Positions 9,109 to 15,653 of a stretch of DNA of 31,925 bases are shown piece by piece. The stretch is taken from assembly GCA_900540735.1 (NCBI GenBank), contig UQHB01000031.1:1-31925 (forward strand), read 5' to 3'. A program made the translations under genes and the position numbers. Each line of letters opens with the position of its first letter. Position 1 is the first letter of the stretch. This DNA is from an uncultured Megasphaera sp. (lineage in GTDB: Bacteria > Bacillota > Negativicutes > Veillonellales > Megasphaeraceae). The notes beneath the pieces are model-generated. The model saw nothing but the letters and a program-made list of their open reading frames with translations. It made no database searches and was not told the DNA's origin.

Positions 9109-9124
9109 TATAGTATATACTATA
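9109..9124. promoter_or_regulatory. Perfect 16-bp palindrome in the nagA upstream region
   Basis: TATAGTATATACTATA is self-complementary. It lies 31 bases upstream of the nagA start and overlaps the likely promoter/transcription-start zone (a TATAAT is present slightly further upstream on the minus strand). It fits an operator for a GntR-type or similar dimeric repressor, but no regulator is encoded beside it. AT-rich palindromes can arise by chance. Confidence 0.45.
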
Positions 9125-9341
9125 CCACAGATAAAGAAATAAGCAGTATATATTATATCAATTTTTCCATTTATTGAAATGTGGATAAGTCTCTGTACCT
9201 ATCCCCTTTTACATTGTAAAAATGGCGTAAATACGCGGATTGTGGATAGTTAAAGCAGTTATGCACAGCCTGTGTATAAGGAACTGTCCACAATTCATAA
9301 CCATTTTCCATAGAGAGAACAATAGGTTATCTACCGCCTAT

Positions 9342-9366
9342 AAACGGCGTATTTACGCCGTTTTTT
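9342..9366 (+). terminator. Hairpin followed by T-run (terminator-like)
   Basis: Arms 9342-9351 and 9354-9363 form a perfect 10-bp stem with a 2-base centre, followed on the plus strand by TTT. No plus-strand gene ends here, so its role as a terminator is doubtful. The same palindrome core recurs twice nearby, which suggests a protein-binding site instead. Confidence 0.35.
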
Positions 9367-9474
9367 GTTGATTATCAAGTAGTCTTTCAATATTTTATCC
9401 CCACTTATCCACAAACGGAAAAATTTTTATCAAAAGTATGCACAGCCTTCGTTGGCGTAATTACGTGGGTTGTA

Positions 9475-9522
9475 AAAAATATCCACATTCTGCACACTTA
9501 CTTTTCTACAGAATGTGGATAT
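9475..9522 (-). terminator. Terminator-like hairpin after the 97-residue gene
   Basis: A 14-bp perfect inverted repeat (9479-9492 and 9509-9522, 16-base loop) is followed on the minus strand by a T-run (ATTTTTTAC). It lies 25 bases beyond the stop of the 9547-9840 gene and could end the dinB transcript. Both arms are also one-mismatch DnaA boxes, so the element may have two roles. Confidence 0.6.
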
Positions 9523-9546
9523 GCTGTGGATAACTTAATATGAGAC

Positions 9547-9840
9547 TTAGTCTTCCACAGGACGGCTCCAGTCAATGTGAACCCCTAAGTCTACCCAAAT
9601 GTAACACAATGCCAATTTAAACGTTTCCAGGCTCGAAGCCGGTACAGCACTGACCGTTTGGAACTGGGATAAACTCGTGTATTGGTGCATGGCCCGTTCT
9701 GTTGTCAAATAGTCAACAACTTTTTGATCCAGGTCGGGATGATGCAAATGGGACTGCACTTCTTTCGTTTCCGTATTGTATTGAAGGTACCCATCTTCAG
9801 CACAATTAATAATATGGGCTGCTACTTTTACGATTGCCAT
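9547..9840 (-). CDS. Small conserved-looking protein of unknown function
   Basis: I do not recognise this 97-residue protein. It starts at an ATG with TAAAGGAG upstream (good spacing), and ends with SRPVED. It has no membrane segment, signal peptide or cysteine motif. The composition is mixed alpha/beta with several histidines (SHLHHPDLD at about 30-38). It lies 44 bases downstream of dinB on the same strand, so it is probably co-transcribed with it, and a terminator-like hairpin follows. The sound ribosome site and operon position are the main reasons to call it real. Confidence 0.7.
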   Translation of the reverse strand: MAIVKVAAHIINCAEDGYLQYNTETKEVQSHLHHPDLDQKVVDYLTTERAMHQYTSLSQFQTVSAVPASSLETFKLALCYIWVDLGVHIDWSRPVED

Positions 9841-9884
9841 AATCTACAAAACTCCTTTATGATTCTATTTGCTAAGAAACACCG

Positions 9885-11054
9885 CTATTTGTCATGCGAC
9901 ATTTCCCATAAAAAGCCTTTCATAATTGCACTTTTGCCAAAGCGTTGTTGTAACTTATCGATTGCCTCAGCTACTTTAGCCTGCACTTCTTCGTCATCAG
10001 AAAATAAATCTCCCTGCACTTGCAAGGGCTGCAACTGGCTCACGGTCAAGCCTAAGAGACGAATCGGCTCAGTCATGCCCCGTTTATTATACAGTTTTTT
10101 CGCTGCAAAATAGAGCTGCCCTTCAGACGAGGTCCCCATAGACGTAAGAGTCAAAGACCGCGTAATCGTTTTGAATGAAGCAAAGCGGATTTTTAAGGTA
10201 ATCGTCCGCCCCATGATGTGATTTTGCCGCAGCCGCCACGATACTTCATTAGCCAGTAGGCGCAGCTGCTCGTCAATTTCATTTTCCGTCACTAAGTCGT
10301 GCTCATACGTGTGCTCATTGCCCACAGATTGAGGGCGGCGGCTCACTTCGAGAGGCCGTTTATCAAGGCCTAAGGAAAGCTGATGAATACGCTGGGCCTG
10401 CTTGCCCACGACGGGCTGCAACGCTTCGACACTGCTTTTGGCAATATCACCAATCGTCTCAAAGCCTGCTTGCAGCAACACTTGCTCCGTCACTTTCCCG
10501 ACACCCCACAGACGTTGTACGGGTAAGGGCGCAAGAATTTCAGCTTCTTTCCCATAAGGAATCCACACGAGGCCATCTGGTTTATCTAAGTCAGATGCTA
10601 ATTTGGCTAAAAACTTATTGGGTCCAATGCCAGCTGAGGCAACGAGACCCGTTTTGCGGCGAATATCCTCTTTGACGGCTTTGGCAATCTCTGTGACATC
10701 GGGATAATGGAGCTCCATGCCCGATATGTCGAGGAATGCTTCATCTAAGGCCAAGGGCTCAATGAGGGGAGAATAATGAGACAAAATAATCCGTATTTCA
10801 TGGGAAATGCGCCGATAATGGGCCATGCGCACAGGCAAAAATACACCGTTAGGACAGAGACGGCGCGCTTCTTTCATGCTCATGGCCGAATGAATGCCAA
10901 ATTTCCGCGCTTCATACGATGCCGTAGCGACTACGCCTCGTTCCATGAGACCGCCGACGATGACCGGCATATGGCGCAAGGCCGGATTATCCCGTTGTTC
11001 CACTGATGCATAAAAGGCATCCATATCGACATGCATAATCCACCGTACTGCCAT
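9885..11054 (-). CDS. dinB: DNA polymerase IV (Y family)
   Basis: This is an error-prone translesion polymerase. The 389 residues include the palm catalytic motif HVDMDAFYASVE (Asp10) and the second motif LALDEAFLDIS (Asp104, Glu105). The helix-hairpin-helix thumb has WGVGKVTEQ, and the little-finger domain occupies about 240-345. Near the C-terminus, QGDLF (347-351) fits the QxxLF sliding-clamp binding consensus, with about 38 further residues after it. The ATG at 11054 has a GAAGGAG site. It is divergent from the LysR gene, with 189 bases between. No clear LexA/SOS box was found in that gap. Confidence 0.96.
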   Translation of the reverse strand: MAVRWIMHVDMDAFYASVEQRDNPALRHMPVIVGGLMERGVVATASYEARKFGIHSAMSMKEARRLCPNGVFLPVRMAHYRRISHEIRIILSHYSPLIEPLALDEAFLDISGMELHYPDVTEIAKAVKEDIRRKTGLVASAGIGPNKFLAKLASDLDKPDGLVWIPYGKEAEILAPLPVQRLWGVGKVTEQVLLQAGFETIGDIAKSSVEALQPVVGKQAQRIHQLSLGLDKRPLEVSRRPQSVGNEHTYEHDLVTENEIDEQLRLLANEVSWRLRQNHIMGRTITLKIRFASFKTITRSLTLTSMGTSSEGQLYFAAKKLYNKRGMTEPIRLLGLTVSQLQPLQVQGDLFSDDEEVQAKVAEAIDKLQQRFGKSAIMKGFLWEMSHDK

Positions 11055-11243
11055 GACATTTCACTCCTTCGCTCATTATAGGGATATTATACAACGATTG
11101 GGCCTCATAAATATAGATGGAAAAAGAGATTTACTATAAGAAAACAATATGCTATTCTTTTTAGAAATACAAAATTACGTGTTCTATTCTTTTTCGAAAT
11201 ATGGTAAACTAAAAGGTAAGTAAAAGAGAGGTGAATAACGGGT

Positions 11244-12152
11244 ATGGACTTATTCCAATTAACGTATTTTATTGAAGTTGCCCATAAAAAAAGTTTTACC
11301 AAAGCATCGAAGTCTCTTCACATTAGCCAGCCGTCTATTAGTAAAGGCATTAAGGCCTTAGAAGAACACTGGAATGTACAACTTTTTGACCGTAAAGGCA
11401 AAAGCATTGAACTCACTGAAATGGGAGCGTATTTGCTGCCAAAAATCGAAAGCCTCGTCAAAAATTTCAACCAGCTCAACGAAGAAATGGAGTCGCCTCA
11501 GCTCTTGAACACCGGGAAATTAGCCATTGGCATTCCGCCAACAGTTGGCTTTTTCATTTCGCCGTTCATTAAGCAATTCATTGCGACCTATCCAAACATT
11601 GAACTGGAACTGCGTGAAGTCGGCTCGTACGATGTCGTCTCGGCTATCGACAACGGCCTCATTCAAGCCGGGATTGTCGCCTTGCCCATCAATACGAAGA
11701 TGCCCTACGACTTCTTTATCTTTAAAGAAGAATATTTAAACGTCGTCTTGTGGCCTGATCATCCCTTGGCAACACGCAAAACCTTGACCTTGCAAGACAT
11801 CAAAAATGAGTCGCTCGTTTATTTCCCACCATCATTTTCCCTTAATACATACACGAACTCATTTTATCAACAACTGATGGTGCAGCCGAAAATCGTCTGT
11901 CATAGTAGTAACTGGGAATTCCTCGTCGAACTCGTTGCCACGCACCTGGGCATTACGCTCTTGCCGGATAGCATTTGCCAACGCATTCCAAAGGAAAAGG
12001 CCGTTACCATTCCCTTAGGGGATCCAAAAATTCCATGGACCTTGGCCATGATTTGGAAGAGCAAAGGCTTCCTGTCCCATCCGGCCCGCACGTGGGTACA
12101 GTCCTTTAAAGACTACTTTAAAGACGAAATCTTAGAACATTCGGCTCATTAA
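11244..12152 (+). CDS. LysR-family transcriptional regulator
   Basis: The 302-residue protein has an N-terminal winged helix-turn-helix (about 1-60; FIEVAHKKSFTKASKSLHIS then QPSISKGIKALEE) and a periplasmic-binding-protein-like effector domain (about 90-292). AGAGAGGTG precedes the ATG at 11244. LysR proteins usually control a neighbouring gene. Here the divergent gene is dinB and the next gene on the same strand (22 bases after its stop to the first possible start) encodes an unknown protein, so its target is probably that gene or lies elsewhere. The effector is unknown. Confidence 0.92.
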   Translation: MDLFQLTYFIEVAHKKSFTKASKSLHISQPSISKGIKALEEHWNVQLFDRKGKSIELTEMGAYLLPKIESLVKNFNQLNEEMESPQLLNTGKLAIGIPPTVGFFISPFIKQFIATYPNIELELREVGSYDVVSAIDNGLIQAGIVALPINTKMPYDFFIFKEEYLNVVLWPDHPLATRKTLTLQDIKNESLVYFPPSFSLNTYTNSFYQQLMVQPKIVCHSSNWEFLVELVATHLGITLLPDSICQRIPKEKAVTIPLGDPKIPWTLAMIWKSKGFLSHPARTWVQSFKDYFKDEILEHSAH

Positions 12153-12183
12153 TGTCGTAGTCACTTAGAGGAGTATGATTTGC

Positions 12184-12966
12184 ATGACTACATCTATTCT
12201 CTCTGCTCTGGACGAGCAAGACATCTTTTCCCACCAAGGCACGCATGGCCCGTTCCATCTCTTTGCGGTCATTGCGAGCGGCCTTAACTATTTGGACGGC
12301 CTCAATCGCCAGCGGCTCGACCCGCTCTGTCCTGCAGCGAAACGCAACGAAGCAGCGCAGCGTCTCATCGACGTAGAAGGAAAATTATATCGATATATCC
12401 AAAAAGAAACGCCCATTAGCTACTTTGATACGGATTTTAAGGAAGAAACGAGCCGTTACATCTTAGCGCGGCAGCTCTTTGTAAAGGCCACGGCCTTTAC
12501 ATTTAAACGGCATCGCTTCCAGTTCTTGTTGCAGCTCTTGCGGCTCTATGGCGATGACCCGTGCAGCATCTTGCCCGAACGAGACATCATTCGCGAACGG
12601 CTGGAACAAGAATTATTCCAGCACTATATCCTCCTCGATATGGGCTGGAAAAATACGGAAGACATTGGCCGTGAAGCCATTTCCAATGGGTATCACGAAT
12701 GTGATTACACCCTCGACATTGAAGACGTCTGGAAGCAGCCGACGAAAGCCGTACCGCCAAGTCACATCAAATATGTTCTGCAAAGCCTCAACGATAGTAC
12801 ATATGCCCTCGCGACAGCCCAGTATATCAAAGACCATGCAGCAGATGTCCGCGCAGCTCGTTGGGTCGTTGACGTAAAAGCCATTAAAGCCGCACGTACA
12901 CAAGCCCTGCAACCGCTGCAGCCAGCAGATATAGCAGCTATCAAAACACTCTATCATCTAGTATAA
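12184..12966 (+). CDS. Protein of unknown function
   Basis: I do not recognise this 260-residue protein. I start at the ATG at 12184 because GAGGAG ends 10 bases upstream; an ATG nine bases earlier would touch that site. The protein is soluble-looking and largely helical, with no signal peptide. Notable features: an N-terminal QGTHGPFHLFAVIASGLNYLDG segment-like His/Gly region (quoted part about 16-37, with HGPFHLF as its core), a basic centre (TFKRHRFQFLLQLL) and an acidic stretch (HECDYTLDIEDVW). It follows the LysR gene closely, and a strong terminator lies 12 bases past its stop, so the two form one transcript. No catalytic motif could be assigned. Confidence 0.8.
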   Translation: MTTSILSALDEQDIFSHQGTHGPFHLFAVIASGLNYLDGLNRQRLDPLCPAAKRNEAAQRLIDVEGKLYRYIQKETPISYFDTDFKEETSRYILARQLFVKATAFTFKRHRFQFLLQLLRLYGDDPCSILPERDIIRERLEQELFQHYILLDMGWKNTEDIGREAISNGYHECDYTLDIEDVWKQPTKAVPPSHIKYVLQSLNDSTYALATAQYIKDHAADVRAARWVVDVKAIKAARTQALQPLQPADIAAIKTLYHLV

Positions 12967-12978
12967 TCGGTTCACTGT

Positions 12979-13007
12979 AAAGACCTCCTACGGGAGGTCT
13001 TTTTTTA
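12979..13007 (+). terminator. Rho-independent terminator
   Basis: Arms AAAGACCTCC (12979-12988) and GGAGGTCTTT (12993-13002) with a TACG loop, followed by more T. It ends the LysR/unknown-protein transcript. Confidence 0.95.
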
Positions 13008-13101
13008 TGCAATCTTAACAGTACATTCCCTGTATTCACGCAATCTTTGCACGATTTACTATATCATGTCTATAGTTCAGCGCCAAAGCTGACACATAGC
13101 T

Positions 13102-13127
13102 TGTAGGGTTAAAATACATATGTTACA
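13102..13127 (+). repeat. Left terminal inverted repeat of the IS
   Basis: Starts TGTAGGGTT and ends CATATGTTACA. It pairs with 14012-14037 at 20 of 26 positions, with identical spacing between the two conserved blocks. Confidence 0.85.
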
Positions 13128-13137
13128 AAATGCAAAA

Positions 13138-13203
13138 AGAGAAAGCCTCTTTGTGTTATGATTAAGTTACCACACCAAATCCACACGAAAAGAGGTTTTC
13201 TCT
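13138..13203 (+). promoter_or_regulatory. Inverted repeat sequestering the transposase ribosome site
   Basis: Positions 13138-13152 (AGAGAAAGCCTCTTT) can pair with 13189-13203 (AAAGAGGTTTTCTCT) over all 15 positions, with one G-U pair in RNA. The right arm contains the ribosome site AAGAGG, 9 bases before the ATG at 13205. A transcript reading in from outside would fold this way and block translation, a known self-restraint of insertion sequences. Confidence 0.7.
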
Positions 13204-13204
13204 C

Positions 13205-14023
13205 ATGCTTAGCATAACACAAGAAGGGCGGTATCGTCTATCTCTTTTACGCTATGCGGAACGTCACGGCGTCATCCAAGCAGCTATCAAATACCATCGG
13301 AACCGGCAATTCATTTACCGCTTACGCTGGCGGTATGACGGGACAATCCAGTCCTTACTGCCCAAATCACGCCGTCCTCATTCCCATCCGGCACAGCATA
13401 CGCCAGCGGAAATCCGGTTGATCCGGAATATGCACAGACGGCATCCGCATGACGGGTTAGTCGTCTTCTGGGCGCGGTATCCTGGTGAAAAAGTACAAAT
13501 CGATGTCAAAGTGGTGCCAGCCGCTTGTATCGTCGGGGAAGCGCGCCGCCACCATCAGCGGATGTATCAATACACAGCCATTGATGAATGCACACGCTAT
13601 CGGTATTTAGCGGCGTTTCCGGAACAATCTACGTATGCGTCGATGCAGTTTCTCCAACAGTTGGTACGGCATTTCCCGTTTCCTATTCGAGAAGTACAGA
13701 CCGATAATGGCTTTGAGTTTACGAAACGGTTTGGAAAAGTCCCAGAAGATGATTTGACACTATTTGAAGAACAATTAAAGGCGTTTCATATTAAGCATCA
13801 TAAAATCCGTCCCTATACACCGCGACACAATGGCAAGGTAGAACGGTCCCACCGCAAGGATAACGAATATTTCTATGCACGGCACACCTTCTTTTCTTTT
13901 GCTGATTTTAAACAGCAATTAGCGGTGCGGAATCGGGAATATAATCGATTTCCTATGAAGCCTTTGGGATGGAAATCGCCCAAAGAGGTACTCGACTCTT
14001 TTCGTACAGCATGTAACATATGA
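13205..14023 (+). CDS. IS481-like DDE transposase, apparently with an internal in-frame deletion
   Basis: The 272-residue protein has an N-terminal helix-turn-helix (about 1-70; HGVIQAAIKYHRNRQFIYRL) and an integrase core with the three acidic motifs: QIDVKVVP, TDNGFEFT and GKVERSHRKDNE. From memory of the family, about 50 residues normally separate GLVVFW from YPG(Q/E)(R/K)VQIDVK (a linker ending in KYIPKPYEQM). Here GLVVFW is joined directly through AR to YPGEKVQIDVK. The frame is kept and the DDE residues remain, but the lost linker makes activity doubtful. The stop codon lies in the right terminal repeat. It could also be listed as a decayed transposase. Confidence 0.85.
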   Translation: MLSITQEGRYRLSLLRYAERHGVIQAAIKYHRNRQFIYRLRWRYDGTIQSLLPKSRRPHSHPAQHTPAEIRLIRNMHRRHPHDGLVVFWARYPGEKVQIDVKVVPAACIVGEARRHHQRMYQYTAIDECTRYRYLAAFPEQSTYASMQFLQQLVRHFPFPIREVQTDNGFEFTKRFGKVPEDDLTLFEEQLKAFHIKHHKIRPYTPRHNGKVERSHRKDNEYFYARHTFFSFADFKQQLAVRNREYNRFPMKPLGWKSPKEVLDSFRTACNI

Positions 14024-14037
14024 TTGACAAACCTACA
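14012..14037 (-). repeat. Right terminal inverted repeat of the IS
   Basis: Reverse complement starts TGTAGGTTT and ends CATATGTTACA, matching the left repeat. The transposase stop codon (14021-14023) and an outward TTGACA lie within it. Confidence 0.85.
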
Positions 14038-14050
14038 CTTTTTTTATAAT
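14024..14050 (+). promoter_or_regulatory. Possible IS-derived outward hybrid promoter
   Basis: A perfect -35 TTGACA (14024-14029) inside the right repeat is followed 15 bp later by TATAAT (14045-14050) in flanking DNA; TAATCT at 14047-14052 gives 17 bp. It points at the purine permease. The 15-bp spacing is short, so strength is uncertain. Confidence 0.45.
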
Positions 14051-14067
14051 CTGTCACTATTTTTCTC

Positions 14068-14096
14068 TTGACTTTTGTCTCAACATGAGATAATCT
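14068..14096 (+). promoter_or_regulatory. Promoter and operator of the permease-ssnA-ygfK-xdh operon
   Basis: TTGACT (14068-14073), 17-bp spacer, TAATCT (14091-14096). The spacer ends with the dyad TCTCAACATGAGA (14078-14090), so a bound regulator would sit between the -35 and -10 boxes. The whole element matches the dpaL promoter at 29493-29521 (minus) at 24 of 29 positions. Confidence 0.8.
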
Positions 14097-14192
14097 ATAT
14101 AGGAACTAAAAAATAAAATATTTTTATTTAAGATAAAATATGTTTTTATGTTTTTACCTGTTTTATCTGTAACTTATTATCAGTCAATGGTG

Positions 14193-14241
14193 CTGTCTTC
14201 TATAATGCAACGGGGTATTCCCAAGTCCTTATAGAAGACAG
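14193..14241 (+). promoter_or_regulatory. Long stem-loop in the 5' leader of the purine permease
   Basis: A 13-bp perfect stem (CTGTCTTCTATAA at 14193-14205, complement at 14229-14241) encloses a 23-base loop with its own small GGG-TATT-CCC hairpin. A U-rich, imperfect tract (TTATTTTATTT) follows, then the ribosome site. The leader is about 175 bases long. This may be an attenuator or a ligand-binding RNA; I do not see the purine-riboswitch consensus, so no class is assigned. Confidence 0.5.
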
Positions 14242-14279
14242 TTATTTTATTTGTTACTCTTATAGAGAGGGTGTTGACA

Positions 14280-15644
14280 ATGAAACAATTAGGTAGAAAA
14301 GATTATGTAAATGAACACTTCCCCGTTCCCAAACTAGCGATCTTAGGATTTCAGCATGTACTCGTCATGTATTCGTCAGCTGTTATTGTACCTATTATTT
14401 TGGCACAAGCCTTACAGTTGTCGACAGAACAGTTAGCCTTTCTGATTTCAGCAGACTTATTTACCTGTGGTATTGCCACGGTCTTACAGTCTTGGGGGAT
14501 TGGCCGCTTTATTGGCATCAAACTTCCTGTTGTCTTAGGCTGTGCCGTCATTACCTTAGGGCCCATGATTGCTATCGGTAAAGCCAGCGGCTTGACTGCA
14601 TTATATGGTGCCATTTTAGTATCAGGCTTGGTTATTTGTATCTGTTCTTTCTTTATTGAACATATTCTAAAATTTTTCCCTAAAATTGTCGCCGGCTCAC
14701 TGGTCACCATTATCGGCTTTTCTCTCGTCCCCATTGCCTTAAAAGATATGGCAGGCGGCGTCAATGCGCCGACCTATGGTTCTGCTGAAAATTATGGTCT
14801 CGGCCTCTTTGTCTTACTCTTAATCTTAACCATTAATAAATGGTGTACAGGGTTTATTAAATCAATTGCTATTTTGATTGGCTTAGTAACGGGTACCATT
14901 ATTGCTTACTTTTTAGGTATGGTCGATTTTACGCCGCTTACAAAAGCCAGCTGGTTTGCTATGGTTCATCCTTTCTATTTCGGCTTCCCTACCTTTGATA
15001 CAGGCGATGTCTTATTAATGGCTCTCTTTTTAATCATTAATATTGCCGAATCAGTCGGTATTTTCTACATGATTGCCGATATGTGTGAAGTAGAAATTTC
15101 TCATCGTGATATTGCCAACGGTATTCGCGCCGAAGGGTGCGCTCAAATTCTCGGTGGCTTCTTTAACTCTTTCCCTTATGTTACATTTTCACAAAATGCA
15201 GGCCTCATGAATATTACAGGGGTCAAAAACCGTCATGTCTTAGTCGCTACGGCCATTATTTTATTAATTCTTGGGGCTGTGCCAAAATTTGCTACCTTAA
15301 CCACTTTAATCCCTCATCCTGTTCTTGGCGGCGCTATGGTTTGTCTCTTTGGCTCTATCGGCGCTAACGGTATTAAGATTTTATCGTCTATTGATTTCAG
15401 TCGTAATGAAAATATCTTAATCGTTGCGTGCAGTGTAGGTATCGGTCTCGGCACAACAGTTACGCCCGGCCTTTTCACCGCCTTCCCGCCGTTCTTCCGG
15501 ATGCTGTTGGAAAATGGCATTTTTACGGGGACCTTTACAGCCATTATCTTAAACCTCGTTTTTCACTACCAAGATATGTTTCCTAAAACACAAGCACTGA
15601 AGGATACACTCCCTGTATCCATAAAAATTAATGAATCAAAATAA
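14280..15644 (+). CDS. NCS2-family nucleobase permease (xanthine/uracil/urate type)
   Basis: This inner-membrane symporter of the nucleobase-ascorbate (NCS2) family has 454 residues and about 14 hydrophobic segments. The family QH motif is in TM1 (GFQHVLVMYSSAVIVP) and the signature SQNAGLMNITGVKNR follows TM9. The substrate-site region has ADMCEVEISHRDIANG before FNSFPYVTFSQNAG. I use the ATG at 14280, 9 bases after AGAGAGG; a GTG nine bases earlier abuts that site. It is the first gene of the plus operon, with SsnA 9 bases after it. Context favours xanthine or urate as substrate, but uracil cannot be excluded from sequence. Expression should follow the promoter at 14068-14096 and perhaps the leader stem-loop. 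Confidence 0.92.
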   Translation: MKQLGRKDYVNEHFPVPKLAILGFQHVLVMYSSAVIVPIILAQALQLSTEQLAFLISADLFTCGIATVLQSWGIGRFIGIKLPVVLGCAVITLGPMIAIGKASGLTALYGAILVSGLVICICSFFIEHILKFFPKIVAGSLVTIIGFSLVPIALKDMAGGVNAPTYGSAENYGLGLFVLLLILTINKWCTGFIKSIAILIGLVTGTIIAYFLGMVDFTPLTKASWFAMVHPFYFGFPTFDTGDVLLMALFLIINIAESVGIFYMIADMCEVEISHRDIANGIRAEGCAQILGGFFNSFPYVTFSQNAGLMNITGVKNRHVLVATAIILLILGAVPKFATLTTLIPHPVLGGAMVCLFGSIGANGIKILSSIDFSRNENILIVACSVGIGLGTTVTPGLFTAFPPFFRMLLENGIFTGTFTAIILNLVFHYQDMFPKTQALKDTLPVSIKINESK

Positions 15645-15653
15645 GGAGAACCT

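Larger units (their letters stand above)
9180..9533. other. DnaA-box cluster with interleaved palindromes (candidate DnaA-binding locus or origin-like site)
   Basis: The gene-free stretch 9079-9546 holds three perfect DnaA boxes (TGTGGATAA at 9180-9188, TTATCCACA at 9405-9413, TGTGGATAA at 9525-9533). Six more differ by one base: 9241-9249, 9259-9267, 9271-9279, 9395-9403, 9479-9487 and 9514-9522. Between them are three copies of GGCGTA-WW-TACG (9224-9235, 9346-9357, 9454-9465). The middle copy is part of a 10-bp stem. The density of boxes is what is seen at oriC or at DnaA-titrating/reactivating loci (datA, DARS). No dnaA, dnaN, rpmH or parAB gene is visible nearby, so an origin is not established. 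Confidence 0.75.
13102..14037 (+). mobile_element. IS481-like insertion sequence, 936 bp
   Basis: The ends are 26-bp imperfect inverted repeats (20 of 26 identical) that begin TGTAGG and share CATATGTTACA on the inner side. Terminal TGT...ACA is typical of the IS481 family. Between them is one DDE transposase gene on the plus strand whose TGA stop lies inside the right repeat. I see no convincing target-site duplication (left flank ...TAGCT, right flank CTTTT...), so the insertion may be old or rearranged. It sits 30 bp upstream of the native promoter of the purine operon. Confidence 0.85.

Noticed and set aside
9342..9366. True Rho-independent terminator on the plus strand
   Set aside because: No plus-strand gene ends here and the same palindrome core recurs twice without a T-run, so a protein-binding repeat is at least as likely.
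14097..14279. Guanine/adenine-type purine riboswitch upstream of the permease
   Set aside because: The three-way junction consensus sequences are not present; only a long stem-loop can be supported.
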